Below, piece by piece: positions 1 to 9,583 of a stretch of 64,000 nt of DNA (positions are counted from its first letter, which is position 1; each line of letters opens with the position of its first letter). This stretch comes from Asticcacaulis sp. (GTDB lineage Bacteria; Pseudomonadota; Alphaproteobacteria; Caulobacterales; Caulobacteraceae): the NCBI GenBank assembly GCA_024707255.1, contig JANQAC010000001.1:868001-932000 (forward strand), written 5' to 3'. The notes under the pieces are model-generated. The model was not told the origin of the DNA and made no database searches. It saw nothing but the letters and a program-made list of their open reading frames with translations. A program made the translations under genes and the position numbers.

Positions 1-1218
1 ATATTTGATGGCGTTGTCGAGCAGGTTGGACAGCGCCTGCGCCAGGAAATCACGGTTGCCATAGGCCCTGACGCCCTTTTCGATCTCGGCCTCGAATTCC
101 AGCCCCTTGTCGGCGGCCACCGCCTCGAACAGTTCGGCCATATCCTCGGCCAGTTCGCTGGCGGAAAACAGCACCTGGTCCGGCGCCTGTCCCTGCGCCT
201 GCAAACGCGACATCGAAAACACCGTCTGGAAGGTGCGCAGCAATTGCCCGGTTTCCTCCAGCGCCCCCGCCAGGGCGTCATGGGCCTGGGACGGGTCTTT
301 ATCGACCTCCAGCAGCGACACCTCCAGCTTGGTGCGCAGGCGCGACAAGGGCGAGCGCAAATCGTGCGCGATAGCGTCGCCGGCATATTTCAGATTGCCC
401 ATGGTTTTTTCCATGCGGTCGAGTGTCTGGTTGATGCGCAAGGAAAGCGCGTCGAACTCATCCCCTGAATCGCGCACCGAAATCCGCGCCTTGAGGTCGC
501 CTTCCTGCACGCGCTCCAGCACCGTGGTCACCCGCGCCACCGAGCGCGTGACCTCCTGATTGATCAGGGTGCCAGCGAACAGACCGAGTATCACCACCAG
601 CAGGCCGCCGCCGGCTACCGCCTTGATTTCCTGTTGGAAGCCGTGATCGGCCCATGACATATCCATGGCGACATAGATGTAGAAATTATCATCCAGCCGC
701 ACCACGCGCCCCTGGAACCGGCAGCAGTTCGGATCATTGGGCGATGGTGAGGTGAAGTTGATCGAGGCCACCGGATTATCGGCACTGACCTGTTTCAGCC
801 CCTCGCGGATCACCGTGTCGGGCAGGCTTTTACCTTCCATGCGGGCGCGGCCGTTCTGCGCCAGCACCTGGCCCGAATTATCGAAGGCGCCCTTGGCGAA
901 GACCCATTCGACGGCATCGTCCCCCAGAATCTTCGCCACCACCGCCGCATGGCCGTCACGCGCGTCGGTTTCCTTAAGGCTCTTGATTCGCGCGTCGATC
1001 GATACATTGCCCCAGGCGCGCGATTCCGTCGAGGTGGCGAGGTAGATATAGCCGAAAACCAGCGCCGCCACGAAGACATAGACGCACAGGAAGACGAGCG
1101 TCAGCCGGAAGGGCGTCTGACGGAAGAAGTTCGGCCGCAGGATGGCGAGCGCATCCACCCGCCGCCAGACGGCGTCGATCATTTGCTTGCGGGTTTCGGA
1201 GGAAGAACTGTCAGTCAT
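1..1218 (-). CDS. Sensor histidine kinase, C-terminus beyond window (partial)
   Basis: Inner-membrane sensor kinase that would phosphorylate the OmpR-type regulator encoded just upstream at 1378-2049. The visible 406 residues show a short cytoplasmic N-terminus, a first membrane segment around residues 38-60, a periplasmic domain of about 115 residues, a second membrane segment around 176-196, a HAMP linker, and a HisKA region with the H-box AHDLRSPLSRLR. The reading runs off the window edge in the ATPase N-box (NLLDNAIKY), so the catalytic G-boxes are not seen. The start ATG at 1218 begins MTDSSSETRKQ. The order ccm genes-htrA-regulator-kinase matches the rhizobial cycHJKL-degP-feuPQ arrangement, so a FeuQ-like envelope-sensing role is possible, but this is inferred from synteny. 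Repeat A lies between regulator and kinase. Confidence 0.9.
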   Translation of the reverse strand, partial: MTDSSSSETRKQMIDAVWRRVDALAILRPNFFRQTPFRLTLVFLCVYVFVAALVFGYIYLATSTESRAWGNVSIDARIKSLKETDARDGHAAVVAKILGDDAVEWVFAKGAFDNSGQVLAQNGRARMEGKSLPDTVIREGLKQVSADNPVASINFTSPSPNDPNCCRFQGRVVRLDDNFYIYVAMDMSWADHGFQQEIKAVAGGGLLVVILGLFAGTLINQEVTRSVARVTTVLERVQEGDLKARISVRDSGDEFDALSLRINQTLDRMEKTMGNLKYAGDAIAHDLRSPLSRLRTKLEVSLLEVDKDPSQAHDALAGALEETGQLLRTFQTVFSMSRLQAQGQAPDQVLFSASELAEDMAELFEAVAADKGLEFEAEIEKGVRAYGNRDFLAQALSNLLDNAIKY

Positions 1219-1253
1219 AATCTATCCTTGTACCTGCCAGTGCAGGCACGATA

Positions 1254-1374
1254 CTCTCCTCCCCATTTCTTGAATGGGGAGGTGTCAGCGCCAAGCCCGC
1301 AGGGCTGGTGTCGCTGACGGAGGGGCGCCCCTCCGGCGCTGCGCGCCACCTCCCCGCTTCGCAGGGAGGAGAAA
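1254..1374. repeat. Palindromic repeat, family A plus inverted partial copy
   Basis: Hairpin CTCCCC..GGGGAGG is followed by GTCAGCG..AGCCC..GGGCT..CGCTGAC and GGAGGGG, then by a partial copy in inverse orientation. It occupies nearly the whole gap between the response regulator stop and the kinase start, so it would lie in their shared transcript. Confidence 0.9.
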
Positions 1375-1377
1375 AAG

Positions 1378-2049
1378 CTACGCCTTCAACTGATATCCTT
1401 CGCCGCGCACCGTATGCAGCATCGGGCGGTCGAAATCCTTGTCCAGCTTGGAGCGCAGGCGCGAGATATGCACGTCGATGACATTGGTCTGCGGGTCGAA
1501 ATGATAAGCCCAGACCTTTTCCAGCAGCATGGTGCGGGTCACGCTCTGGCCGACATGGCGCATCAGGAACTCCAGCAACTGGAACTCGCGCGGCTGCAGG
1601 TCGATAATCTTGGTCTGGCGCTTCACCACGCGTGAAATCAGGTTCATCTCCAGATCGCCGACACGCAGGATGGTCTCGACCGTGTCCTTGTCCTTGCGGC
1701 GACCGAGCGCTTCGACGCGCGCCACAAGTTCGGTCAGGGCATAGGGCTTGACCAGGTAATCATCCGCGCCGGCGCGCAGGCCCGACACGCGGTCTTCCAG
1801 TTCGCCGAGCGCCGAGAGGAACAGCACCGGCACATCGACGCCATCGGCACGCAGGGTTTGCAGCATGGTCACCCCATCCATCACCGGCATCATGCGGTCG
1901 AGGATAATGACATCGGGCACTTCCGCCTTGATGGCGTCCAGACCTTGCGCGCCGTCACCGGCCAGCCGCGCCTCGATACCGGCCTCTTTCAGGCCCTTCT
2001 GCATGTTTTGCGCGGCTTCAACATCATCTTCGACAATCAGGACGTTCAT
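1378..2049 (-). CDS. OmpR/PhoB-family response regulator
   Basis: DNA-binding response regulator of 223 residues, full length for the OmpR family. The receiver domain (1-115) has the acidic pair EDD at residues 7-9, the phospho-acceptor Asp51 in IILDRMMP and Lys101 in the LVKPY motif. The winged-helix effector domain (about 125-220) carries the transactivation loop (RTMLLEKVW) and ends HTVRGEGYQL. It lies directly upstream of the sensor kinase and probably pairs with it. An intrinsic terminator at 2076-2108 separates it from htrA, so the regulator-kinase pair probably has its own promoter or depends on readthrough. By gene order it may be FeuP-like; the sequence does not establish its regulon. 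Confidence 0.95.
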   Translation of the reverse strand: MNVLIVEDDVEAAQNMQKGLKEAGIEARLAGDGAQGLDAIKAEVPDVIILDRMMPVMDGVTMLQTLRADGVDVPVLFLSALGELEDRVSGLRAGADDYLVKPYALTELVARVEALGRRKDKDTVETILRVGDLEMNLISRVVKRQTKIIDLQPREFQLLEFLMRHVGQSVTRTMLLEKVWAYHFDPQTNVIDVHISRLRSKLDKDFDRPMLHTVRGEGYQLKA

Positions 2050-2075
2050 TATCGGCTCTCGCTTATTCAGATACG

Positions 2076-2108
2076 AAAAAGGGTCATAACATGCGTTACG
2101 ACCCTTTT
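2076..2108 (-). terminator. Intrinsic terminator after htrA
   Basis: Near-perfect inverted repeat (AAAAGGGTC .. GACCCTTTT plus inner TAAC/GTTA, ATGC loop), followed on the minus strand by a run of T. It lies 30 nt past the htrA stop and 27 nt before the regulator start. Confidence 0.75.
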
Positions 2109-2139
2109 CCTCTTAAAATTGGCAATTAACCCGAAGTAC

Positions 2140-3711
2140 TTACTTCTTCGCGGCATCGTCCTTGAGCGACAGCGGCAGGGCGATATTGCGGCCCTCGCGG
2201 CGGACGAGCAGCAGAATGCTCGGGCGGTTCTGCTTCTTCAGGTCAGCCACAATGCCGCTGAACTGCGCCTGTGTGGTCACCGGCTGGTTATTGGCCAGAA
2301 CGATGACGTCGCCGGGCTTCAGGCCCTTCTGGTCGCCATCGGAATTGGCGGCCACATCGGTGATCACCAGACCGTTGCTGGTGTCATCCAGGCCGAACGC
2401 CTTGCGGACATCCGGCGTGATCGCCTTGACCGACAGGCCGATGACCGGCGCCGAACCGCTGGCCGAACCGCTGGACGAGCTATCATCCCCGCCGCTCTGG
2501 CCGTTCAGCCCCTTCAGCAGGTCTTCTTCCGAAGGCCGCAGGGCCGCTGTCAGGGTCAGGTTGATCATCTTGCCGTTGCGCAGCACCCCGAGCGTCACCT
2601 TTTCACCGACCTTGACATCGGCGATGCGGCGGGTCAGCTCGGTCGGGCTCTTGACCGGATTGCCGTCCACCGACTTGACGATATCGCCTAGCTGGACCCC
2701 AGCCTTGTCCGCCGGACCGCCACGGGTGGTTTCGGCGATATAGGCGCCGGTGACATCGGTGATGCCAAGCGCCTCGGCATTTTCCTGCGTCACCGACTGA
2801 ATGGTGACGCCGATATAGCCGCGCTCGATCTTGACGCCCTTCATCAACTGACTGGTGATCTTGTTGGCCACATCTGATGGAATGGCGAAGCCGACGCCGG
2901 CATTGGCGCCCGAAGGCGTGACGATGGCGGTATTGACGCCGATCACCTTGCCGTAGAGGTCGAAGGTCGGGCCGCCGGAGTTACCGCGGTTGATGGCGGC
3001 GTCGATCTGCAGATAGTCGGTATAGTCCGGGCCGGAGGAATTGTCGCGCAGGTCGCGGCCATAGGCCGAAACGATGCCGGCGGTGGCGGTGTTCGAGAAA
3101 TTGAACGGATTGCCGACCGCGATGACCCAGTCACCGACGCGCGGCTGCTTTTCCAGTTCCCAGCGCACGAACGGGAAGTTCGTGCCCTCGACCTTGAGCA
3201 CGGCTAGGTCGGTGCCGACATCGCGGCCCACAACAGTGGCCTTCAATTCCTTGTCATTGGTCAGCTTGACGGTGATCTCATCGGCGCCGTCGATGACGTG
3301 GTTATTGGTGACGACGTAGCCATCGGCCGAGATGAAGAAGCCGGAGCCCGCCCCGCGGACCTCCTGTTCCTTCTGGCCGGAACCGTCATCCTGGCCGGGG
3401 AAGCTGAAGCCCGGAAGCGACGGGATGCCGGTGTCGATCTTCATCTTGCCCTTGGTCTCGATCGAGACCACGGCCGGCGACACGCGCTCGATCAGGTCGG
3501 CAAAGGACATGGGGGCGCCGGCGGGCGGCTTGACCGGGGTCAAGTCGGCGGTCTTGATCAGTTGCGCGCCGTCATAGCCCGCGCCGATGCCGTGTGAGCC
3601 GAAGCCGGTGATGGTCGCGCCGGCAACGCCCGCGCCCAGGACCAGACCGGCAACCGCGCCACCCACTGCCGAACGATTTTTCAGCAGCGTCTTGAAATTC
3701 CAATTCCCCAT
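2140..3711 (-). CDS. degP: Periplasmic serine endoprotease, DegP/HtrA family
   Basis: Periplasmic protease-chaperone that degrades misfolded envelope proteins; 523 residues. An N-terminal hydrophobic segment (about 16-36) serves as signal or anchor. The trypsin-like domain shows the triad His138 (TNNHVID), Asp168 (GTDLAVLK) and Ser245 (GNSGGP). Two PDZ domains follow (about 275-375 and 415-510), separated by a Ser/Gly-rich linker. This is the standard Do-protease architecture. It lies between ccmH and a two-component system, an order known from rhizobia. Start MGNWNFKTLL is the first Met of an uninterrupted frame. The 148-bp gap upstream of the start holds no gene and presumably its promoter. 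Confidence 0.95.
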   Translation of the reverse strand: MGNWNFKTLLKNRSAVGGAVAGLVLGAGVAGATITGFGSHGIGAGYDGAQLIKTADLTPVKPPAGAPMSFADLIERVSPAVVSIETKGKMKIDTGIPSLPGFSFPGQDDGSGQKEQEVRGAGSGFFISADGYVVTNNHVIDGADEITVKLTNDKELKATVVGRDVGTDLAVLKVEGTNFPFVRWELEKQPRVGDWVIAVGNPFNFSNTATAGIVSAYGRDLRDNSSGPDYTDYLQIDAAINRGNSGGPTFDLYGKVIGVNTAIVTPSGANAGVGFAIPSDVANKITSQLMKGVKIERGYIGVTIQSVTQENAEALGITDVTGAYIAETTRGGPADKAGVQLGDIVKSVDGNPVKSPTELTRRIADVKVGEKVTLGVLRNGKMINLTLTAALRPSEEDLLKGLNGQSGGDDSSSSGSASGSAPVIGLSVKAITPDVRKAFGLDDTSNGLVITDVAANSDGDQKGLKPGDVIVLANNQPVTTQAQFSGIVADLKKQNRPSILLLVRREGRNIALPLSLKDDAAKK

Positions 3712-3859
3712 AATCCTACCTTTATCCGTACGAATAAGCCGCGTTTAGTCAGATATCTGAGCGTTAAGCGGGGCGATTACAACCACAAACCGTATCGGAC
3801 TCACGAAGAATCCCGGTTTCGTCCTTATGTAATCAAAGCGGTGAGGCAAAATCGTGACA

Positions 3860-4279
3860 TCAATCGTGTTTCTTCAGGATATCACGAAGCTTTTTCTCCT
3901 CGGCCGCAGTTAGGGCATAATCACCTGATTTTTCAGGCTTTCGCCGTGAGACCCACAGGATTGCGCCGCCGACTATGGCAATGAGCGGCGGCAGCAGCCA
4001 CAGCAGCAGGTTGCCCGCTGAAAATCTCGGCCGAAAAAGAACATAATCGCCATAATGCGCGAAGAGTTCCTTGCGGATCTGCGCGTCCGTCTTGCCGGCG
4101 GCGATATCGGCGCGGATTTCCCGGCGCATGTCGCCGGCGATCTGGGCGTCCGAATCGGCGATGCTTTCGCTCTGGCACTGGACACAGCGCACCTCGGTAA
4201 AGAGCTGCCTGGCACGGGCGTCTTCCTGCGGCGTGGCAGCGAAGGCGTGGAGGGGAAAGACAAGCAAAAGCCATATCAT
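3860..4279 (-). CDS. ccmH: Cytochrome c maturation protein CcmH (CycL)
   Basis: Membrane-anchored thiol protein of System I cytochrome c biogenesis that helps reduce the apocytochrome CXXCH cysteines for haem ligation by CcmF. From the chosen start (MIWLLLVFPL) there is a signal peptide, the redox motif RCVQCQ (Cys32, Cys35), a periplasmic helical domain, and a C-terminal membrane segment around 90-110 followed by a charged tail. An ATG 33 nt further upstream exists, but the extra 11 residues would be encoded by the palindromic repeat at 4280-4346 and precede the signal peptide, so the internal Met is preferred. About 139 residues is normal for a short CcmH/CycL. It is last in ccmI-ccmE-ccmF-ccmH. 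Confidence 0.92.
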   Translation of the reverse strand: MIWLLLVFPLHAFAATPQEDARARQLFTEVRCVQCQSESIADSDAQIAGDMRREIRADIAAGKTDAQIRKELFAHYGDYVLFRPRFSAGNLLLWLLPPLIAIVGGAILWVSRRKPEKSGDYALTAAEEKKLRDILKKHD

Positions 4280-4346
4280 ACCTCCCCACCTTCGGTGGGG
4301 AGAGGGGACCAAAGCGCTCTTGCGCTTTGGTGGTGGGGTTTCTTGC
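4280..4346. repeat. Palindromic repeat, family B
   Basis: CCTCCCC..GGGGAGG hairpin, then a second stem ending GGTGGTGGGGTTTCTTGC. It fills the 78-bp ccmF-ccmH gap and provides a false upstream start for ccmH. Confidence 0.88.
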
Positions 4347-4357
4347 TCTCTTCAAGC

Positions 4358-6343
4358 TCATCCCTTCGCCGCCTTCTTCACAATCCCCAGCCGCAACCGC
4401 CGATCACTTAGGCTTAAGCACCCGCCCAGCGCCATCAGCAGCGGGCCAAAGAAGATCAGCCGCACCCACGGATTATAGAAGAACCGCACCTGCCATGACA
4501 TGACACCGCCCTCGCCCGTCTGCGGCTCCGCCATCACCACATAGAGATCATCCAGCGGCGTGAAACACAGTGCCACCTTGCTCTGCACCTGATTGGACGC
4601 CGGATAAAACCGCCGCTGCGGCTTCGGCTGGCAGATGATCCGGCCCTTCCCATCCCTCACCTCGAACACCCCGCCCTGCGCGTCGTAATTGGCGCCGGGT
4701 GTCTGGTAGAGCGACCGGAAACGCAGCTCATATTGCCCCAGCTTCACGCTATCCCCCAGGGCCATGCCCTGCATGACACTGAGCTTCTGATGCCCCTCCA
4801 CCACCGCGCCGAGGACAAAAACACCGAGGCCGATATGGGCCAGAATCATCCCCCAGGTCGCCAGCGGCACGCCCGGCAGACGGCGCAGCGCCTTCCCCGT
4901 CGCGTTTAGCCGAAAATCGACCGCCTGCATCAGGGTCCGCACCGTGCCGAAGATCAGCCAGAACCCCACAATCAAACCAATCAGATATTCCGCCTCGCTG
5001 AGAAAGGTCGGGCCCTTGTAAAACAGCGAACCGACCGCCGCCGCCAGCACGGCCACGGCGAAAGCCGCCGCGAGCCGTTGCAGCCCCCCCTTCAGGTCAG
5101 CGCGTTTCCATGACATCAGGGTCGAGACCGGCACCAGCAGCAGCGCCACGATCATGATCGGCCCGAAGACCGCCAGATAATAGGGCGCCCCCACCGACAT
5201 GGTCTTGTCGAACAGGGCCTGCATCAGGATCGGATACAAGGTGCCGAGAAAGACCGAACACAGCGCCGCCGAGATCAGCAGATTATTCAGCACCAGGGTC
5301 GTTTCGCGGCTGACCGTGGCGAACAGGCCGCCAGGGGCAAGCGTCGGGGCGCGCAGGGCAAACAGGGCAAAGCCGCCACCCGCCGTCACCAGCAGGATCG
5401 CCGCCAGCAATATGCCGCGCTGCGGATCGACGGCGAAGGCATGCACGGAGGTCAACAAACCGGAGCGCACCAGGAAGGCCCCCATCATCGAGAAGGTGAA
5501 GGCCAGCAAGCCCAGAAACACCGTCCACGCCTTCAAGCTGTCGCGCTTTTCCATGACGATGGCCGAATGCAGCAAGGCGGTGGCCGCCAGCCACGGCATG
5601 AAGGAGGCGTTCTCGACCGGGTCCCAGGCCCACCAGCCGCCCCAGCCCAGTTCATAATAGGCCCAGAAGGCGCCCAGCGTAATGCCGATAGTCAGGAAGC
5701 TCCACGCCAGCAGCGCCCACGGCCGCACCCAGCGCGCCCAGGCGCGATCCAGCCGACCTTCGATCAGGGCCGCCACGGCGAACGAAAACACCACCGACAT
5801 GCCGACATAGCCTAGGTAAAGCATGGGCGGATGGAAGGCGAGTGCCGGATCCTGCAGCGCCGGATTAAGCGACTGCCCTTGAAGCGGCACATCGGCCAGC
5901 CGCGCCAGCGGATTGGATGAGAACAGGGTGAAACCGACAAAGGCCGCGCCGAGCAGGCCCTGCACACCCAGAGCCTTCAGGCGCAGGGATTCCGGCAGCC
6001 CCTGCCCGCGCAGGGTGATCAGGGCGCCATAAACCAGCAGGATGGTACACCACAGCAGCATCGAGCCTTCGTGCGAGCCCCAGGCGCCGGAGATTTTATA
6101 GAGCAGCGGCTTGTCGGTATGCGAATGTTCGGCGACATTCACCACCGAAAAATCGGAGCGGATAAAGGCGAAGATCAGGATGGCGAAGGCGATGACGATG
6201 CTGACCGCGCCGGCCAGAGACATGCCCTCGGCATAGCGGGCAATGCCGCGTCCCTTGCCGGCAACGACAAGCCCCGCCTGCGCCAGTGAAAAACAGAAGG
6301 CGAGGACCAGGCAATAGGTGCCGATTTCGTTGATATGGGTCAT
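4358..6343 (-). CDS. ccmF: Haem lyase subunit CcmF (CycK)
   Basis: Large polytopic inner-membrane protein of the System I holocytochrome c synthetase, which ligates haem to apocytochromes with CcmH and CcmI; 661 residues, usual length. The signature tryptophan-rich haem-handling motif GGWWAWDPVEN lies at about residues 235-245, between many hydrophobic helices. Periplasmic histidines occur in AEHSHTDKP and in FHPPMLYLGY. The C-terminal periplasmic region before the last helix matches the family. The start MTHINEIGTY is well defined. Repeats flank both ends (4280-4346 and 6351-6494), so it is not translationally coupled to ccmE or ccmH despite shared orientation. Confidence 0.96.
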   Translation of the reverse strand: MTHINEIGTYCLVLAFCFSLAQAGLVVAGKGRGIARYAEGMSLAGAVSIVIAFAILIFAFIRSDFSVVNVAEHSHTDKPLLYKISGAWGSHEGSMLLWCTILLVYGALITLRGQGLPESLRLKALGVQGLLGAAFVGFTLFSSNPLARLADVPLQGQSLNPALQDPALAFHPPMLYLGYVGMSVVFSFAVAALIEGRLDRAWARWVRPWALLAWSFLTIGITLGAFWAYYELGWGGWWAWDPVENASFMPWLAATALLHSAIVMEKRDSLKAWTVFLGLLAFTFSMMGAFLVRSGLLTSVHAFAVDPQRGILLAAILLVTAGGGFALFALRAPTLAPGGLFATVSRETTLVLNNLLISAALCSVFLGTLYPILMQALFDKTMSVGAPYYLAVFGPIMIVALLLVPVSTLMSWKRADLKGGLQRLAAAFAVAVLAAAVGSLFYKGPTFLSEAEYLIGLIVGFWLIFGTVRTLMQAVDFRLNATGKALRRLPGVPLATWGMILAHIGLGVFVLGAVVEGHQKLSVMQGMALGDSVKLGQYELRFRSLYQTPGANYDAQGGVFEVRDGKGRIICQPKPQRRFYPASNQVQSKVALCFTPLDDLYVVMAEPQTGEGGVMSWQVRFFYNPWVRLIFFGPLLMALGGCLSLSDRRLRLGIVKKAAKG

Positions 6344-6350
6344 GCGTTCT

Positions 6351-6494
6351 TCTCCTCCCCTGCGCGGCGGGGGAGGTGGCAGCGCAAGACCCGCAGGGCC
6401 GGTGTCGCTGACGGAGGGGGCATCGAGGATGGCAAGTAGCCCCCTCCGTCACGGACTTCGCCGTGACACCTCCCCCGCTGCGCAGGGGAGGAGA
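6351..6494. repeat. Palindromic repeat, two family A copies head to head
   Basis: A complete A unit is followed by a second unit in inverse orientation (CCCCCTCCGTCACGG .. GGGGAGG). The 144-bp array separates ccmE from ccmF. Confidence 0.9.
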
Positions 6495-6509
6495 AGTTAT
6501 TTTGTCCCC

Positions 6510-7004
6510 TCATTGAAACGGCCTCTGGACCGGTTTCGGCTTGTCCATCCCCGCTTCCGGACGCCATTCACCCTGCTTTTCCAGTTCTTTCTGCACGTTC
6601 TTCGGAATGTATTTCTCGTCATGCTTGGCCAGCACCTGGACGGCTTTCAGCGACGTCGCTCCCGTCACTTCACCTTCGCAAACAACCCCCTGCCCCTCGC
6701 GGAACAGATCAGGCAGTTCACCCTTATAGACCACGGCGATTTCCTTGAGCTTGTCCTGCACGGTAAAGCGGGTCACGCCATCGGGCGTCTTCACCACACT
6801 GCCCGGCTTGACCAGTCCGCCCAGCCGCACTGTCTTGCCGACCGGCACCTTCGCTTCAATCCACTGCGCCGGCGTATAGAAATAGACCACCGTCCCTTTC
6901 AGCGCATACAGGCTCAGGGCGACAGCGGCGATAAATACCGGTGCAGCAATGAGAAAAATCGTCAGCCGGCGGCGGGCTTTGACGGACTTCGGCCAGAAAT
7001 TCAT
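6510..7004 (-). CDS. ccmE: Haem chaperone CcmE (CycJ)
   Basis: Periplasmic haem chaperone of System I: receives haem from CcmABCD via a covalent histidine adduct and passes it to CcmF. The 164 residues include an N-terminal basic segment and one membrane anchor (about 14-34), then an OB-fold beta-barrel. The haem-binding motif is LAKHDEKYIP, giving covalent His128 and axial Tyr132. The short C-terminal tail is family-typical. The start overlaps the ccmI stop by four bases (ATGA), indicating translational coupling. Confidence 0.96.
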   Translation of the reverse strand: MNFWPKSVKARRRLTIFLIAAPVFIAAVALSLYALKGTVVYFYTPAQWIEAKVPVGKTVRLGGLVKPGSVVKTPDGVTRFTVQDKLKEIAVVYKGELPDLFREGQGVVCEGEVTGATSLKAVQVLAKHDEKYIPKNVQKELEKQGEWRPEAGMDKPKPVQRPFQ

Positions 7005-8083
7005 TTCGCCTCTCCTTCCGAACCGACGCGCGTCTGCGCCTTCGTCAGGATATCGGCGATGACTTCCGGCCGATTGGCATAATGCACCTGCATCGCCGCC
7101 CGCGCCTTATCATGCGCCGCCTTGTCCCCCAGCACATCGTAGGAACGCAGCAGCCGCGCCCAGCCGTCGGCATTTTCCGGATCGGCCTGCAATTGCGCCT
7201 CAAGCCCTGACACCATGCCGGAAATGCGGGTATTCATCGCCCTAGCGGACGCTTCCGCCGGGCCAATGCTGTTCAGCGCTTCCAGCACCTGCGGCCGGCT
7301 GACATCATCCGGCGCCATGGTCTTCAGTGCCGCTTCATAGTGCCCACGCGCCACTTCGTACCGGCCCTCCGCCAGCGCCTGCTGACCGAGATAATAGTGC
7401 GCCCGTGCATCGTCCGGATTCAGTTGCAGCGCCTTTTCAAATGCCTGCACCGCCTCCGGTCCGCTGGTGCCGCCGCCGACAAAGGTCAGGGCCTCGCCCA
7501 GTTCCGACCAGGCGGCAAACGTGCCCGGCGCGAGCGCCCGCGCATTTTCATAATCCTGCGCGCCGGCGTAATTATTGCCGGCCAGCATGTCGATGCGGCC
7601 GAGGAACAGCCAGTAGGTCACGTCATTGGTGTGTCCTGCCTGCCCTTGCCGCAATACCGCCGCCATGGCCTGCGGCGGCAGAACATCCGGGTTGGTCTGG
7701 GCCAGGCGCGTCCAGGTTTGCAGGCGCTTTTTGTAGGGCTGATCCGACTGATCGGGATGACCGACCGTCAGGTAAACCGCCAGGCTCAGGATCGCGGTCA
7801 CGCCGAGCGCCACATAGCCATAAAGTGGTTTTACCGGCGCATCCGCGGCCACCGTGCCGCTGGCTTTCAGCAGCACACGCGCCGCCTGCGCCCGTTCTTC
7901 CTGCGCCTGGGCGCCATCGATATCGCCCCGCGCCAACCGCCGTTCAAGGTCGGCCACGAACCCTGCATAGAGGGCTTTTTCCTGCGCCAGGGCCGGTGTC
8001 GAACCGCGTTTCCGTTGCCATGCCCACACCAGCGCCATCAGCGCGGCGCAGATCAGCAGGCAGGTAAGGATGAGCAGGAGCAT
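7001..8083 (-). CDS. ccmI: Cytochrome c biogenesis protein CcmI (CycH), TPR-containing
   Basis: Apocytochrome c chaperone of System I. The 360-residue protein starts with a membrane helix (MLLLILTCLLICAALMALVW), then a cytoplasmic loop rich in Glu/Arg (about 30-80), a second membrane helix around 92-108, and a periplasmic domain with TPR-like repeats (YWLFLGRIDML, AWSELGEAL, ARAHYYLGQQAL) that bind apocytochrome C-termini. It is the first gene of the ccmI-E-F-H set and overlaps ccmE by 4 nt. Only 46 bp separate it from the unrelated frameshifted gene upstream, so both may share a promoter. Confidence 0.93.
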   Translation of the reverse strand: MLLLILTCLLICAALMALVWAWQRKRGSTPALAQEKALYAGFVADLERRLARGDIDGAQAQEERAQAARVLLKASGTVAADAPVKPLYGYVALGVTAILSLAVYLTVGHPDQSDQPYKKRLQTWTRLAQTNPDVLPPQAMAAVLRQGQAGHTNDVTYWLFLGRIDMLAGNNYAGAQDYENARALAPGTFAAWSELGEALTFVGGGTSGPEAVQAFEKALQLNPDDARAHYYLGQQALAEGRYEVARGHYEAALKTMAPDDVSRPQVLEALNSIGPAEASARAMNTRISGMVSGLEAQLQADPENADGWARLLRSYDVLGDKAAHDKARAAMQVHYANRPEVIADILTKAQTRVGSEGEAK

Positions 8084-8129
8084 GTGGCCTCAATAGCCGA
8101 TTTCAGGCCAAAAGAAAGCCTATACAGGC

Positions 8130-9474
8130 TCAGGCTACGGATTTCGAGGGGTTCATCAGGTCCGATGACGCGACACGGCGTCGCGCCAGTTGTCCCTTTT
8201 CCTCGCCGCACAGAGCTTCCATGAGGTCGGTAATGCGCTCAAATCCAGCCAGCAACTGCTCCGCATCAAAGGGTTCATCGCCATTGGCCAGGGCCAGCAG
8301 TTCGGTGAAATAGGCATCCAGCGTCAGTTCGCAGGCCTCCGCCGTCTTGGCCTGCAAGGAGGCGAACCCGCCGGACATGGCGATCGGCCGCACCTTGCGG
8401 ATAAAGGTCAGGACGCCGTGCGCCGTGGCCATGACCGCATCCGGCGGCACGCGCGCATAATCCGGCACCTCCTTCTTAACCCGGCCATAGACCCGTTCGG
8501 TGCGCATCGGCATGACGCCTTCAAGTGCCTTTTCCGCGCTCTTGAGCTGGTGCTCAACCAGGCCGGCAATGGTCTTCTGGGCTTCGGTGATCCGCTTGCC
8601 CCTGGGGGCCGCCGCGCGTCAGCTCGACATAGTGCCCGAACGCCTGAATCTGGCTGAGGCAGTGCGCCACCCGCTCGCCGGCCGCGGCCGGATCGTCGCA
8701 AACCTGCCCCTTGCCGCCCATGAAAGCCTTGATGGCGGCCAGGTCCGCTTCGATGCGGTCAAGGATGCGTATACCGAAATCCGCCAATTCCGATTCGGCC
8801 AGGAAGCGGTCGTTCGGCCGGTCGGACACAATGGCCACGAACTTGATAATCTGGGCGCCGTCATCCAGATTGGCGAAGATGATCTCCAGAAAGCGCGTGC
8901 CGCCGTTGATATCGAGATCGCTGGCGTCACCGAACATGACGCGCAGGGCCGCGGCCTTGTCGGCGTCGATCCGCCCCATGAAATCATCGAGCCGCGCCAG
9001 TACCTGACGCGCCAGCCGGTGCAGGTCGAGATAATGTCCGAATTCCGCCACCGCTGCACGGTCGGCCTCACTGGCGCCGGGACGCAGAATGATCTCCGGC
9101 GTGTCATAGCAGATATGGGCCGCCGCCGTCACCAGCCGGAAAAAGACCACCGGCGTCGGGTCTTCCGCGCGCAGGGTTCTAAAGGTCGCTTGCGCCTCGG
9201 CGCAGAGATCGGGCTCGCTTGCGCCCAGCGCCGACCACAGGGCATTGACGATCCACGGCTCGAACCTGACCCCGGCCAGTCCATCGGCGCGCGTCCGGAA
9301 CAGCGGCATGAAGGGCGCGAAAACCGCCTCACGCACCTGGCGGAATGCCATCTCGGCCGCGATCAGCTCGCGGACCTCGACCATCTTCGCCTCATTGGTC
9401 AGGCCAAGCGCCATTTCCAGCGAACGCAGGGACGCCTGGGGCAGGGTGCGAACCAGCCCTTTGAGCATATTCAT
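8130..9474 (-). CDS. Conserved hypothetical protein, frameshifted
   Basis: No recognised function. Read from ATG 9474 (MNMLKGLVRTLP) it is a mostly helical, soluble protein of about 448 residues without signal or membrane segments. The first frame ends about residue 305 after YVELTRGG; the sequence continues naturally in another frame as KRITEAQKTIAGLVEHQ to the stop at 8130. The change occurs at a G5 run next to a C4 run (8599-8608); removing one base restores a single frame, so a one-base insertion is likely. The whole interval is 3n+1 nt, as expected. A TTG start at 9501 is an alternative. It lies 46 bp upstream of ccmI and may be co-transcribed. Confidence 0.65.
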
Positions 9475-9583
9475 GCGCTTTTCGGCTATCAAGCCTGCCA
9501 AACCGGAAATCCTTACGCCACAACGCTTTAGGGAAAACGCATCATAGTAACGATCCGGTTAATTTTGTCTGACGGGTATCCGA

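Noticed and set aside
107..655. Long plus-strand frames over the sensor kinase
   Set aside because: They are complementary to a well-conserved kinase and show Ser/Arg-rich composition typical of the reverse strand of GC-rich genes.
4280..4312. Upstream ATG extending ccmH by 11 residues
   Set aside because: The extension is encoded by a family B repeat and would precede the signal peptide; homologous CcmH proteins start at the chosen Met.
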